Below, one piece after another: positions 26,230-35,869 of a DNA stretch of 64,000 bases. The position numbers were made by a program, and so were the translations under genes. Within the stretch, counting starts at the first letter, position 1; the number at the start of each line of letters is the position of its first letter. The stretch is from Sporosarcina aquimarina (GTDB lineage Bacteria > Bacillota > Bacilli > Bacillales_A > Planococcaceae). Where the stretch lies: positions 1 to 64,000 of the forward strand of contig NZ_JACLBZ010000009.1 in the NCBI RefSeq assembly GCF_019748715.1. Direction: 5' to 3'. The notes beneath the pieces were generated by a model that worked only from the letters and a program-made list of their open reading frames with translations, was not told the origin of the DNA and did not search any database.

Positions 26230-27606
26230 TCACAAGGAGCTAATAAATGCTGTTGCTAGTCCTAGATAAATAATAATACTGATGACGTCATTTAACGTCG
26301 TGATAAATGGTCCGGAGGCTACTGCGGGGTCCACCTTGATCTTATGCATGAATAAAGGGATGAACGACCCTGAAATGGTAGCGACAAAAATCGATACAAG
26401 GGTAGCTGTACCCACTAAAAGTGCAATGACCAATTCATGTTTCCAGATAAATATCAGCAGAACAACGAATATTGCGCAGACTAATCCGGTGATCAATCCG
26501 GTACCCGCTTCTCTCACTAACAATTTGAACTTACTTTCATCCTCAATATCACGTGTCGCAATACCCCGAACGGCAACGGCTAATGATTGGGTACCACTAT
26601 TTCCCGCAGTTCCTGCAATTAACGGTATAAATACAGCGAGTAAAGCAACCTGAGAAATCGTTTCTGTAAATAAATCAATTAAATTAGCAGTGAGCATACC
26701 GAGAACAATCAATGTGATCAACCAGGGTATCCTCTTCTTCGCGGCAGAAAAGGAGTTCTTGTCGAATGTGTCCATTGTAGAAACACCGGCAAGCTTTGAA
26801 TAATCATCTGAAGCTTCTTCATCAAGAACATCAATAATATCATCGACTGTAATAATTCCTAAAATGTGTTGTTGAAAGTCGACAACAGGAACGGCTAAAA
26901 AATTATAATCCTGGATTGTTCGCGCAACATCTTCCTGGTCATCTGAAACAGACACGCTGACAATGCGATCACTCATGATTTCACGAATCAACGTATCTTC
27001 ATCCGCAATAATAAGATCACGTAAAGAAACGACACCAGTCAAACGCTGGTGATCATCCACGACGAAGACATAGTAAATTGTTTCGGCACTCGGAGCTTCA
27101 TTACGCAGTATAGTCATCGCAGAACGGACGGTTGAATTTTCGGGAACCGTAACAAATTCAGTGGTCATGATGGATCCTGCTGTGTACTCTTCATAGTGTA
27201 GCAAAGCTTTGATCTGAACAGCAGCGTCTTTATCCATTAATGTCAAATAGCTGACTACTTGCTTTTTATCAAGTTCTTTCAGGACATCTACCGCATTATC
27301 CACAAACATGTAAGATATCATCTCTGCAGCATATGTCGCGTCCATCTCCTCAAGGAACTCTTTGTATTCATCTTCATCAATTTCGCTCGTCTCAAAAATT
27401 TCAGCAAGTTCTTTTGGTGATAAATAGAAATACATCAATTCTCGGAGTTTCGGATCAACTTTTTCATAAAAAATCGCTCGATCATATGGATGAAGGGTTA
27501 AATATTCTTGTCTAAATGAATGGATATCTTCGTTTACGAGCAACTCACGCAAGCTATCTTCATCATAGATGACTTCATTTTTTAATTCCTCTGGTTGATT
27601 GTTCAT
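26230..27606 (-). CDS. mgtE: Magnesium transporter MgtE
   Basis: 458-aa Mg2+ channel. N-terminal superhelical domain (about 1-130), two CBS domains (about 135-255, with SIMTTEFVTVPENSTVRSA and IMSDRIVSVSVSDDQEDVAR), connecting helix, then five membrane helices with pore motif PLIAGTAGNSGTQS. Cytoplasmic Mg2+ bound to the N/CBS domains closes the pore. ATG has GGAAGGTG 7-8 nt upstream. It follows rluD on the same strand, as in staphylococci. No Mg2+ riboswitch is seen in the short gap above it. Confidence 0.95.
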   Translation of the reverse strand: MNNQPEELKNEVIYDEDSLRELLVNEDIHSFRQEYLTLHPYDRAIFYEKVDPKLRELMYFYLSPKELAEIFETSEIDEDEYKEFLEEMDATYAAEMISYMFVDNAVDVLKELDKKQVVSYLTLMDKDAAVQIKALLHYEEYTAGSIMTTEFVTVPENSTVRSAMTILRNEAPSAETIYYVFVVDDHQRLTGVVSLRDLIIADEDTLIREIMSDRIVSVSVSDDQEDVARTIQDYNFLAVPVVDFQQHILGIITVDDIIDVLDEEASDDYSKLAGVSTMDTFDKNSFSAAKKRIPWLITLIVLGMLTANLIDLFTETISQVALLAVFIPLIAGTAGNSGTQSLAVAVRGIATRDIEDESKFKLLVREAGTGLITGLVCAIFVVLLIFIWKHELVIALLVGTATLVSIFVATISGSFIPLFMHKIKVDPAVASGPFITTLNDVISIIIYLGLATAFISSL

Positions 27607-27673
27607 GATTATACACCTTCCCTTCTGCAGTTACGGTTCATATCAAATCCTTCTGTTATTCCCCGGGAAATTA

Positions 27674-28609
27674 TTACATACTCCTTATTTCGACTGTCTT
27701 ACTTTGCTTTAAGTAGTACTTCATGTCACTTGGCAACGGACTATCAAATATCATTCTTTCCTTCGTAAGCGGGTGAAGAAAACTGATAGATGAACAATGC
27801 AATGCCTGACGCGCAAATTGGTGACTCGAAGCACCATACAAATCATCGCCAACTAAAGGATGGCCTAACCATTGCATATGAACACGTATTTGATGAGTTC
27901 TTCCCGTATGCAGTTTCAGCTCGACTACAGAAAAAGCCTGAACGTCATTGACATAATTACCCAGAAGAGTTACATCTGTTTTTGCGTATTGTCCCTCTGC
28001 ACTTACCTTCCGCTCAATTATGCTTCCTTCTTTTCTATCGATTGGTTGTTCGATCCTAATCAAAGGAGTATTGATGTGACCTTCCGCGAATGCCGTATAG
28101 CGCCGATGAAAGAGCTGCTCATTCATCTGCTTACTTAATAAGTGATGAATGTGTCGATTTTTCGCCACGCAAATTACTCCTGACGTATCTGTATCCAGCC
28201 TCGTCACGATATGAGCTGTCGATAGTATGCCCTCTTCTTCAAACTTCCCACAGACAAAATTCGCAAGTGTTCCGGACGGATGATTACGTGAAGGGATTGT
28301 ACTCTGACCTGCAGGTTTATCAAGTAATAAAATCGTCTTGTCCTCATATAAAACAGACAATGGACCCAATTCTGGCTTCAACCCTTCGCTCATCTGTTCA
28401 GGAGGGAACACTACGGTAACTTGATCACCTGGCCGTAAAATATAACGAACATTTTGTGCATGACCATTCACCAAGATATCCCCGCCTTGATATTTAATGG
28501 CGGTCAATGTGGTTTTGGAAATATCTTTCCTCGCTAAAAAATCTCGCAGTATCAGTTGTTCTTCCACTTCATAGTCTAATTGAAACAAATGATTAGCTAT
28601 CCTGTTCAT
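27674..28609 (-). CDS. RluD-type ribosomal large subunit pseudouridine synthase (YjbO)
   Basis: 311-aa pseudouridine synthase: N-terminal S4 domain ([25 protein letters not shown]), catalytic [11 protein letters not shown] with the conserved Asp, and [26 protein letters not shown] near the C-terminus. Start taken as the ATG before NRIANHL; it overlaps the 3' end of nadK by 17 nt, so the ribosome site is within nadK and weak (translational coupling likely). An in-frame TTG or GTG a few codons upstream is possible. Confidence 0.9.
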   Translation of the reverse strand: MNRIANHLFQLDYEVEEQLILRDFLARKDISKTTLTAIKYQGGDILVNGHAQNVRYILRPGDQVTVVFPPEQMSEGLKPELGPLSVLYEDKTILLLDKPAGQSTIPSRNHPSGTLANFVCGKFEEEGILSTAHIVTRLDTDTSGVICVAKNRHIHHLLSKQMNEQLFHRRYTAFAEGHINTPLIRIEQPIDRKEGSIIERKVSAEGQYAKTDVTLLGNYVNDVQAFSVVELKLHTGRTHQIRVHMQWLGHPLVGDDLYGASSHQFARQALHCSSISFLHPLTKERMIFDSPLPSDMKYYLKQSKTVEIRSM

Positions 28610-29426
28610 TGTCTTCACGTTCAAATCTTAAATCACTCGCTATAAAAGATTCATTCACTCGCTTCCAAAATGGGAAAGGTCTAAACCGCGCAAAGCCCAT
28701 TTTTTCATTGGAAACTTTGTACTCAATAGACTTTACGTCTTTATGAAGCAATTGCAAGTGATCCACTGTCACCATGAAATCAGGCCCTTTTACAGGAGTC
28801 AACGTACAGATATGGTGATCGGGCAAAATAAGAGGAGAACCAACTGTTCGGAAGACGCGGTTATTGATCGATGCCATTTCCGTCAGTTGCATCGAAGGTA
28901 AAGATGGATGAATGATCGCTCCACCAAGTGACTTACTATAGGCAGTTGAGCCAGATGGCGTTGACATACATAAGCCGTCTCCTCTAAAGCGTTCAAAATG
29001 TTCCCCATTTAACTCAACGTCCATAACTAATGTCACTTCAGGTGATTTCACTGTTGATTCATTAAGTGCCAAATAGGATGCACTTTTTTCTGAGTGGCGG
29101 TAATTAATCGTCACTTCAATTAATGGATACTCAATGACTTCGTATTCCTGTCTAGCAATCAAAATCACTAATTTTTCTACTTCAGAAGGTTTCCAATCAG
29201 CATAAAATCCTAGATGACCTGTATGGATACCGACGAATGACGTCTTGTCGAGTCGATGTATGTATTTATGAAAAGCATGCAGTAATGTGCCATCTCCACC
29301 AATTGACAATACAATGTCCGGTTCTTCCTCATCATACTTTAAACCGAAATCTCGTAAATATACTCGCGCTTCTTTCATTAACTTATTCGAAAGTTCGTCG
29401 TTTCGAGACTGAATTGTGAATTTCAT
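28593..29426 (-). CDS. nadK: NAD kinase
   Basis: 277-aa enzyme that phosphorylates NAD to NADP using ATP or polyphosphate. The signature [13 protein letters not shown] is near residue 44; the second conserved segment includes LNESTVKSP and [24 protein letters not shown] follows AAAGGAAGTGGCGTA. Overlaps rluD downstream; 39 bp below yjbL. In Bacillus and Staphylococcus a small alarmone synthetase gene (yjbM/relP) usually precedes nadK; it is not here. Confidence 0.95.
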   Translation of the reverse strand: MKFTIQSRNDELSNKLMKEARVYLRDFGLKYDEEEPDIVLSIGGDGTLLHAFHKYIHRLDKTSFVGIHTGHLGFYADWKPSEVEKLVILIARQEYEVIEYPLIEVTINYRHSEKSASYLALNESTVKSPEVTLVMDVELNGEHFERFRGDGLCMSTPSGSTAYSKSLGGAIIHPSLPSMQLTEMASINNRVFRTVGSPLILPDHHICTLTPVKGPDFMVTVDHLQLLHKDVKSIEYKVSNEKMGFARFRPFPFWKRVNESFIASDLRFEREDNEQDS

Positions 29427-29465
29427 TACGCCACTTCCTTTCTATTTTGTTTCTTCGTATACCGC

Positions 29466-29858
29466 TTAGTTTTCCTGTTCTAATACAGATTGGAAGACTT
29501 TCTCAACAGCTGCACTGAATGCTTCACCATAATTATCATTGCCTTCGATATTCAATACCAGTGCCTGTAGTTCCTCTGCCGCGTTTTCTAGAGGTATTTT
29601 CTGATCTACCCAAATTAGAAAAGGTTCCATCTCATTCAACAGCAAATCTACAAGGCCGTACCAGCTTTCTTGTGGAAAATATGCATACTGATAGCCCGAA
29701 TCATGATCAAATACATAAACAAATGATTGTCGGTCTGTGTCTGTCAGCATTTTTCCTGTAGGGACACTATCTAAAGGCCACTCTGCTTCCGGATCCAAAA
29801 TAAAGTGTATTTCATTCCCTTGCTGACTCACTTTTATTATTTTATTTTTGATATCCAA
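29466..29858 (-). CDS. yjbL: UPF0738 protein YjbL
   Basis: 130-aa conserved protein of unknown function. The C-terminal NIEGNDNYGEAFSAAVEKVF is the family's most conserved segment; the middle contains DRQSFVYVFDHDSGYQYAYFPQESW. No membrane segment. The frame is open far upstream, but homologue length and an AAGGA 10 nt upstream point to TTG 29858 (first residues MDIKNKIIKV). Longer versions would run into the divergent yjbJ promoter. Confidence 0.82.
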   Translation of the reverse strand: MDIKNKIIKVSQQGNEIHFILDPEAEWPLDSVPTGKMLTDTDRQSFVYVFDHDSGYQYAYFPQESWYGLVDLLLNEMEPFLIWVDQKIPLENAAEELQALVLNIEGNDNYGEAFSAAVEKVFQSVLEQEN

Positions 29859-29952
29859 TATGATCACTTCCTTAATACAAGTCTTTACGTTCAGTCTACC
29901 ATATGACACACATAGTTGCATTTTGTTATTGTACATTCGGGTACAAAAGTTG

Positions 29953-29959
29953 GTATAAT
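29953..29959 (+). promoter_or_regulatory. Extended -10 of yjbJ
   Basis: TTGGTATAAT with TATAAT at 29954-29959 preceded by TGG, about 57 bp before the start codon; -35 is poor, as common with extended -10 promoters. Confidence 0.5.
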
Positions 29960-30015
29960 GGATATAATCGACCAATGAAAAACTAATAGAAAAATCATAG
30001 ATAGGGGGAGAAAGT

Positions 30016-30702
30016 ATGAGCCTAGACCTACAAAATCTAAGGTTACTCCTAGAAATCAACGCGCTGCAAACGCTCGGAGCAGTTCAGTCCTTCAGCACGA
30101 ACTCTTCAGGCAGCTCTAACGAATTCCAATCGATGCTGACGCAGTTAATGACAGAAAGTACATTAGGGTCAGTAAGTTCATCGAATACAGTGAATGGCAC
30201 TGCTGCTGACGGCCTGCTTTACCAAGGCGCCAATCCAGTATACATGCCAGCCCATATTCCAGCATTCCAGTTACAGAACTCCTCTCCAACAATAGCTGCA
30301 CCATCATCCGGTGCAACCTACCAAGGTCCGTATGGAGACATCATCAAGCAAGCTGCTGACAAATACCAATTGCCGCAAAATCTGATTGCCGCTGTCATCA
30401 AGCAAGAGTCCAACTTTAATAATAATGTCACGAGCCACGCAGGAGCAGCCGGCTTAATGCAATTAATGCCCGGAACAGCTAAATTCATCGGTGTCACAGA
30501 CCGCTTTGACCCGCAACAGAACATCATGGGCGGCGCCAAATACTTGCGAAAAATGCTAGATCAATTCGGAAAAATAGAAACCGCACTGGCCGCATATAAT
30601 GCAGGACCAGGGAACGTAAAAAAATATGGTGGAATTCCTCCCTTCAAAGAAACACAACAATACGTCAAAAAAGTCATGAATTACTACGGGCAGATGGCGT
30701 AG
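30016..30702 (+). CDS. yjbJ: Lytic transglycosylase, SLT domain (YjbJ/CwlQ-like)
   Basis: 228 aa. Ser/Asn-rich N-terminal half (residues 1-105) without an obvious signal peptide, followed by a C-terminal goose-lysozyme/SLT domain: AAVIKQESNFNNNVTS (catalytic Glu in KQES), GAAGLMQLMPGTAKFIGV, and AYNAGPGNVKKYGG. It cleaves MurNAc-GlcNAc bonds in peptidoglycan; in B. subtilis the orthologue CwlQ shows both transglycosylase and muramidase activity. Export route not visible. ATG after AGATAGGGGGAGAAAGT. Confidence 0.9.
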   Translation: MSLDLQNLRLLLEINALQTLGAVQSFSTNSSGSSNEFQSMLTQLMTESTLGSVSSSNTVNGTAADGLLYQGANPVYMPAHIPAFQLQNSSPTIAAPSSGATYQGPYGDIIKQAADKYQLPQNLIAAVIKQESNFNNNVTSHAGAAGLMQLMPGTAKFIGVTDRFDPQQNIMGGAKYLRKMLDQFGKIETALAAYNAGPGNVKKYGGIPPFKETQQYVKKVMNYYGQMA

Positions 30703-30767
30703 CATAGATATGTTTTAAAGTTTGATGTTTTGATGTTTCCTTCACTATTTTCTAAGGAACACGCTAG

Positions 30768-30899
30768 TTGATTGGAGTGAAAGGCGGGCGACTCCAGCGG
30801 GATTAGCGTGACAGGTGAGACCCTGGACTGAGCGAAGCGAAGGAAGCGGCTCACCGCACGCCCCGCGGAAAGCGTCACGCCTGTAGCGCAAATCAACGG
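30768..30899 (+). repeat. Interspersed repeat R3, best-preserved copy
   Basis: GC-rich imperfect palindrome of about 130 bp: left end TTGATTGGAGTGAAAGGCG, right end CGCCTGTAGCGCAAATCAA, middle GAGCGAAGCGAAGGAAGCGGC. Related to 45407-45536 and to the eroded copies at 18.7 and 19.2 kb. It fills most of the 333-bp gap between yjbJ and yjbI. Minus-strand frames through it lack ribosome sites. Confidence 0.75.
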
Positions 30900-30973
30900 T
30901 TCTCGGAATCCCTATTTACATCCAACCAGCAATTGCCTGCTATATAACAATAATTAGAAATAAGCTGTTTTAT

Positions 30974-31002
30974 TTGTATACAAAATAATTCGTTGATAGA
31001 AT
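30974..31002 (+). promoter_or_regulatory. Promoter of yjbI-yjbH
   Basis: -35 TTGTAT (30974-30979), 17-nt spacer, -10 TAGAAT (30997-31002), about 34 bp before the start codon. Confidence 0.65.
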
Positions 31003-31035
31003 AAAGTCACAGATGAACGAAGGGGTGTGAATGTA

Positions 31036-31428
31036 ATGACCCGAAAACCTGTCATCCCTTTTGAGGAGATTGGCGAGAAAAGGTTACATGAACTAATTGA
31101 ACGCTTCTATGATAAAGTGGCTGTGCACCCGGACCTTATTCCAATATTTCCTGAAGATTTAACCGAAACAATTCGGAAACAAAAACAATTTCAGACACAA
31201 TATTTAGGAGGCCCTAACCTATATACGGAAGAACACGGCCATCCCATGATGAAGGCACGGCACATGCCGTTCCCAATTACGCCTACTCGCGCGAAAGCGT
31301 GGCTTGCATGCATGGAAGAAGCAATGGATGAAGTGGGACTGGAGGGACCGCTTCGGAATGTCTATTATCAACGCCTTGTCTTAACAGCCAACCATATGGT
31401 AAATAGGAACGAGGAGGAAGACCAGTGA
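31036..31428 (+). CDS. yjbI: Truncated (group II) hemoglobin YjbI
   Basis: 130-aa 2/2 globin of the TrHbO type. Visible are the N-terminal LHELIERFYDKVAVHPDLIPIF helix region, the EF loop QYLGGPNLYTEEHGHPMM, and HMPFPIT, which carries the probable proximal haem His. Proposed roles in the family are O2/NO/peroxide handling. Forms an overlapping pair with yjbH (4-nt GTGA overlap). ATG 10 nt after AAGGGG; a GTG three codons earlier is too close to that site. Confidence 0.9.
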   Translation: MTRKPVIPFEEIGEKRLHELIERFYDKVAVHPDLIPIFPEDLTETIRKQKQFQTQYLGGPNLYTEEHGHPMMKARHMPFPITPTRAKAWLACMEEAMDEVGLEGPLRNVYYQRLVLTANHMVNRNEEEDQ

Positions 31429-32249
31429 ACTATCTAACTGTTATTGATGATACGTTACACTATTCTACTTCAGCAAAACCAATTGAACTTTATGTATTTT
31501 TGGATCCATACTGCAAGGACTGCTGGTCACTCCAACCGCTCCTACGTAAACTTCAAGTAGAATATGATCATTATTTTACGTTGAGAGTTGCGTTGCGTAC
31601 ACCTATAAATAAACTAAATAGGAACTGCTTAACGGAGAGACAAGACCCCCAGCCGACAAAGCGATCAAACCCATGTTTCCCGAGCCTCGCGGTGAAAGCT
31701 GCTGAATTTCAAGGGAAACGGGCTGGCTTCCGTTACCTATCTTGCTTATTTGAGTATTCGTTTTTAAAGAAGCGTGATGTCACATCTTTTTCTGTGCTAG
31801 TTGAAATTGCCGCACGGATCAATCTAGATGTAGATGAATTCATTGTCGACTTCACGTCGGAAGAAGCAATACGCGCCTTGCAAGTCGATATGTTTCTAGG
31901 AAATGAAATGGAAGTAGATGAAGCACCGACTTTCGTATTTTTCAATAGCAATATTGAAGATGAAGGTTTGAAAGTGAGCGGTCTCTATGATTATGGGATT
32001 TACGAACAAATCTTAGAGGAATTGATTGGCGAACAGATCTTACCCGATATTCCGCCATCCATTAGCTCATTGTTCAATCGTTTTGATTTACTAACCACTA
32101 AAGAAGTTGCCGAAATCTATCATATTTCAGAAAAAGAAGCAGAACGCGAATTGAAGAAGCGCCTGCTCAAGCAGCAAATCGAACGAATTCCTTTCCAAGA
32201 TCGAACGCTTTGGCGTAAAAAACAACCAAATTGCTCTCTAATTAAATAG
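31425..32249 (+). CDS. yjbH: ClpXP adaptor YjbH (Spx degradation)
   Basis: 274-aa DsbA-like cytoplasmic protein. N-terminal thioredoxin-type strand with ELYVFLDPYCKDCWSLQP: the CKDC is its redox/zinc motif. In Bacillus and Staphylococcus, YjbH binds Spx and delivers it to ClpXP; spx itself is 5 kb away (37166-37564). The C-terminal region (LFNRFDLLTTKEVAEIYHIS) matches the family. GTG start overlapping the yjbI stop, after GAGGAGG. Strong terminator follows. Confidence 0.9.
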   Translation: MNYLTVIDDTLHYSTSAKPIELYVFLDPYCKDCWSLQPLLRKLQVEYDHYFTLRVALRTPINKLNRNCLTERQDPQPTKRSNPCFPSLAVKAAEFQGKRAGFRYLSCLFEYSFLKKRDVTSFSVLVEIAARINLDVDEFIVDFTSEEAIRALQVDMFLGNEMEVDEAPTFVFFNSNIEDEGLKVSGLYDYGIYEQILEELIGEQILPDIPPSISSLFNRFDLLTTKEVAEIYHISEKEAERELKKRLLKQQIERIPFQDRTLWRKKQPNCSLIK

Positions 32250-32260
32250 TACTTATTCAT

Positions 32261-32300
32261 ATCCGAGGTGATCAAGAAAATGATCACTTCGGATTTCTTT
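32261..32300 (+). terminator. Terminator of yjbIH
   Basis: ATCCGAGGTGATCA / TGATCACTTCGGAT with one G-T pair, then TTTCTTT. Confidence 0.9.
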
Positions 32301-32307
32301 ATACAAA

Positions 32308-32352
32308 AAAAGAAAAGAGCATTCTCTCCTGGGGGGGAGTGAATACTCTTTT
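32308..32352 (-). terminator. Terminator of pepF
   Basis: Interrupted stem AAGAG-ATTC-CTCC / GGAG-GAAT-CTCTT, with TTTTCTTTTTTT on the minus strand. It is about 175 bp past the stop codon; the DNA between (32353-32526) holds nothing recognised. Confidence 0.65.
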
Positions 32353-32526
32353 TCAAAGGGAATGGGAGAAATGTTCACGTTCAAACAAAAGGGGTGTATG
32401 TTTGGTATGTGATTTATTCCACGTACATAACATACCATATCTAACTTATGACTTCAACAAATTATACTCGCTTTCATCCTTATGTCACATACTCCGACAA
32501 CATACCTAGAGATTTATAGCTATCGC

Positions 32527-34344
32527 TTATCCTCTCTTCGCCAAAAGCTGCTCGAGTTCATTTAATCGCTCTTCAAAAACACGGCACGCTTCTTCAATCG
32601 GTTTTTCAGATGTCATATCGACTCCTGCCTTTTTCAGCACCTCAATCGGATAATCAGAAGATCCAGCTTTCAGGAAGTTGGAAATGTATCGGTCGACTGC
32701 CGGCTCCCCTTCTTCGAGAATCTGTTTACTTAGCGCTACTGCTGCACTATACCCTGTCGCATACTGATAGACATAATAATTATAGTAGAAATGTGGAATA
32801 CGCGCCCATTCCAAACCAATTTCTTCATCGCTGACGATTGCTTCACCATAATATTTTTGATTCAATGCATAGTACTCTTCTGTTAATTTTTCAGCTGTCA
32901 ATGGCGTTCCTTCTTGATCCAACTTATGGATGAGATGCTCAAATTCAGCAAACATCGTCTGGCGGAATACAGTTGCACGGAATCCATCCAACCAATGGTT
33001 CAGCAAATAAATTCGTTTGTCTTCATCTGTAGTTACCTTCAATAAATGATCATTGAGTAATGCTTCATTCACTGTAGATGCTACTTCTGCAACGAAAATT
33101 GAATAGCCACTGTAAATAAACGGTTGATTTTGCCGAGAATAATAGCTATGGACACTATGGCCGAATTCATGCGCCAACGTGAATAAGTTATTCACATTAT
33201 CTTGCCAATTCATTAAGATATACGGATTTGTTCCATATGAACCAGAAGAATAAGCACCTGAACGCTTTCCTTTGTTTTCACGGACATCGACCCAACGATT
33301 CTCAAGTCCTTCTTTTACGATCGAGGTATAATCTTCGCCTAGCGGATGAAAACTTTCCAGCATCGTCTCTTTCGCTTCTTCATAAGTGTATTTAATTTCT
33401 GTGTCTTCCACTAACGGCGTGTACATATCCCACATATGAAGTGTATCAAGTTGCAGTACTTTCTTACGCAAAGCAACATAGCGATGCAGCGAGTCTAAGT
33501 TCTTATTGATCGTAGAAACGAGATTCTCATATACTTGTTCAGGAATATGATTGCTGGATAATGCTGCATTTCTTGCAGAAGTATAATTCCTGATTCTCGC
33601 ATTTACATTATGTGCCTTGACATTCCCGCTAAGTGTGGATGCAAATGTATTTTTGAACTCTCCATATTTTGCATACATTTCCTTAAATGCAGCTTCTCTC
33701 ACCTTAGGGTCTTTACTCTCTAAAAAACGAGAATACCGGCCATGTGTTAGTTGGATTTCATTTCCTTCTTCATCCTTAACTAATCCGAAGGTTAGATCAG
33801 CATTATTCAACATGCTGAACGTTTCAGCCGGATTTCCAGTTACTTCGGACAACTGAGCGAGTAATGCCTCTTGTTCAGTTGATAGAATATGCGCACGTTC
33901 TGCATTCAATTCCTTAAACTCTTGTTTATACAAACGCAAACCTTCATGCGATTCAATCGTTTGGTTTAATTGCTCTTCGTCTATAGAAAGCAGCTCGGGC
34001 GTAAAGTAAGACAATGCTGTGGACACCTTTACTACTAGTGACTTGATACGGCCATCCATTGTTTGATAAAAACCATTCGTCGTATCCTGATCAGTTTTAA
34101 GATGTGCATACGTATACAATCTGCGTAAACGCTCTGCCAATTTATCACGGTACGTCAATGCCTCAAAAAGTTGTCTTGCTCCGTTGCCGAGCGTCCCTTT
34201 ATACTGCTCAGCTTCATTGACCATCTCTTCAACTTTTTGATATTCTTTATCCCATGCTTCATCGGAAACAAAAATATCTTCCAGACGCCAAGTTTCTTCT
34301 TCAGCTACTTCGTCACGTGTTAAAACTTTTTGATCGGTTGTCAA
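32527..34344 (-). CDS. pepF: Oligoendopeptidase F
   Basis: 605-aa cytoplasmic M3 zinc metallopeptidase that cuts oligopeptides. The zinc motif is AHEFGHSVHSYYS (HExxH) near residue 390, with the third ligand in the following EVASTVNEALL helix; N-terminal PepF domain about 115-185. TTG start, 7 nt after GGAGG. Lies between coiA and the pepF terminator on the same strand, as in the Bacillus yjbG-coiA arrangement. Confidence 0.95.
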   Translation of the reverse strand: MTTDQKVLTRDEVAEEETWRLEDIFVSDEAWDKEYQKVEEMVNEAEQYKGTLGNGARQLFEALTYRDKLAERLRRLYTYAHLKTDQDTTNGFYQTMDGRIKSLVVKVSTALSYFTPELLSIDEEQLNQTIESHEGLRLYKQEFKELNAERAHILSTEQEALLAQLSEVTGNPAETFSMLNNADLTFGLVKDEEGNEIQLTHGRYSRFLESKDPKVREAAFKEMYAKYGEFKNTFASTLSGNVKAHNVNARIRNYTSARNAALSSNHIPEQVYENLVSTINKNLDSLHRYVALRKKVLQLDTLHMWDMYTPLVEDTEIKYTYEEAKETMLESFHPLGEDYTSIVKEGLENRWVDVRENKGKRSGAYSSGSYGTNPYILMNWQDNVNNLFTLAHEFGHSVHSYYSRQNQPFIYSGYSIFVAEVASTVNEALLNDHLLKVTTDEDKRIYLLNHWLDGFRATVFRQTMFAEFEHLIHKLDQEGTPLTAEKLTEEYYALNQKYYGEAIVSDEEIGLEWARIPHFYYNYYVYQYATGYSAAVALSKQILEEGEPAVDRYISNFLKAGSSDYPIEVLKKAGVDMTSEKPIEEACRVFEERLNELEQLLAKRG

Positions 34345-34395
34345 TCAAATTCCTCCTTCAGCCATTTCACCGTAATTCGAATCCACTATATTTTC

Positions 34396-35541
34396 TCAAT
34401 TCTTCGCATGCATTGCAAGAAATCGCCCTGCCAGAATTTCCTGCACGAAATTACCTCCAATAAATTTATCCATTCTGTAGATATCTATGCGCTCTTGGCG
34501 TAAAAAATCCGTATACACTCTGCATGCTTTTAATTGATCTTCCGTCTCTCCTTCAAATCTTTTAATAAACGTTCGAAAAAATGATGAATTAAGCTGATTA
34601 GGCATTTTTCTAGTTTCCCGCATTGCTGCAACAAGCAACAGTTGCCATTCACAGTCAGGCTGTTTGAATGCCTCCTGTCCCGCCGTCGGCACGCCAACCC
34701 ATGAAGGCAGTTGAATCGGTTGAATTCGCATTTCATAGCACGCACGTAAAAAACGATTATGAATTCCTAGTGGATTGTAACCGATCACAGAACGAAGATA
34801 CTTTCGCCGGGCTGATTGATAGTGACGAGTCAGCTCCTCTATATCTGTCGGGTTCGGTGCTGCGGGCGTAGCAAAAGGAACCGTTTGTTTATCTATGCGC
34901 AAAATCAAATGGCGAACGGCATAAGTAGAACCATGCAGATGAATCATATGGCTGAGGTAATGAAATTGTTCGCTAAGCGGATGGTATGTAAGAAGGATGG
35001 TGATCCGGTCATTGATTTGCCGAATAAAAAAATGATGGAACTGAGAGATACGAATAGAGAGTGTGGCTGCAGAAGTGGCATGGATCGTTTGAGGGGTTAA
35101 GACAATCCAGATCGGCAGCATGTTTAGCATGTGGTAGCCAGCGTTTCTTTGCTGGACAAGCGAAAGTGGAATGACACTACATTGGAACTCGATAGGGACC
35201 GCAGTATCCTGCCAAGTAACGAGAAGGTCCGGCCTTTGTCGCACGTCTACTAAAAAAGGTTCTAAGTTGACGTTGAGGGCGTGGCGGGAAAACAATTCGT
35301 ATAGTTGAGTTTTACCAAGCAGATGAGTTGGAGATTCTCCTTCTGAGAAGCTGTCTCGGCAGTTGGTCTGCTGACGGTGCGCAAAGTGTGGTATCATAAC
35401 GTCGCCGACTTTCAAAATCAGCTTTTCTTTGCATTGGGGACAATAGAACGTTTCGTCTTCACGCCATTTTCTTAAGTGTTCTAGGGAATATTGTTTAGTC
35501 AAGATCACCAGTTCCCCGCCAGTTGTACGAGCTGTCAACAA
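34396..35541 (-). CDS. coiA: Competence protein CoiA
   Basis: 381-aa CoiA-family protein, known to promote recombination of incoming DNA with the chromosome during transformation. N-terminal zinc-like motif FYCPQCKEKLILK followed by HFAHRQQTNC, then a nuclease-like domain (LGKTQLYELFSRH ... RQRPDLLVTW ... VPIEFQCS) typical of PD-(D/E)xK folds. Start is uncertain: TTG 35541 is 10 nt after AAGGAG; the GTG three codons before is too near. The presence of coiA with mecA does not show that the strain is competent. Confidence 0.88.
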   Translation of the reverse strand: MLTARTTGGELVILTKQYSLEHLRKWREDETFYCPQCKEKLILKVGDVMIPHFAHRQQTNCRDSFSEGESPTHLLGKTQLYELFSRHALNVNLEPFLVDVRQRPDLLVTWQDTAVPIEFQCSVIPLSLVQQRNAGYHMLNMLPIWIVLTPQTIHATSAATLSIRISQFHHFFIRQINDRITILLTYHPLSEQFHYLSHMIHLHGSTYAVRHLILRIDKQTVPFATPAAPNPTDIEELTRHYQSARRKYLRSVIGYNPLGIHNRFLRACYEMRIQPIQLPSWVGVPTAGQEAFKQPDCEWQLLLVAAMRETRKMPNQLNSSFFRTFIKRFEGETEDQLKACRVYTDFLRQERIDIYRMDKFIGGNFVQEILAGRFLAMHAKN

Positions 35542-35659
35542 GTTGTTCACTCTCCTTCCAGCTATATTCTACGAATTAACTGATTATTTTGCAAGTCTTT
35601 TTACATACTAAAAGCTTGTGACGTTTTGTTTTGCTGAACTATTGTATGAGGTTATTGTT

Positions 35660-35780
35660 TTTTGATATTTTGTTGTCTCGTCGCTTGACTCATAGTGGGT
35701 TATGGCAAGGGGCAGAGGTTGTGCATTGTCATCGCTTCGCCGCTGGGGTTGTCTCCTGGCTTCGGCTGACCCCTTTGTTG
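35660..35780 (+). repeat. Interspersed repeat R2, truncated copy
   Basis: TTTTGTTGTCTCGTCGCTTG, then ATAGTGGGTTATGGCAAGGGGC, GTCATCGCTTCGCCGCTGGGG and CTTCGGCTGACCCC. Matches the reverse strand of 60888-61058 with the central hairpin deleted. Confidence 0.65.
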
Positions 35781-35869
35781 GTGTCAGGAAGTACTTGAGT
35801 GTGGTGTTTAAAGAAGTAATATATCATCATCTCGTTGCTCGAATTTTTAATGTGTCCAAGATAGGTACA

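Noticed and set aside
29859-30059. Longer YjbL starting at 30059
   Set aside because: Would overlap the divergent yjbJ gene and its promoter; homologues are about 120-130 aa.
30684-30896. Minus-strand 70-aa frame through repeat R3, and the 71-aa one at 45375-45590
   Set aside because: Created by GC-rich repeat DNA; no ribosome site and no shared protein between copies.
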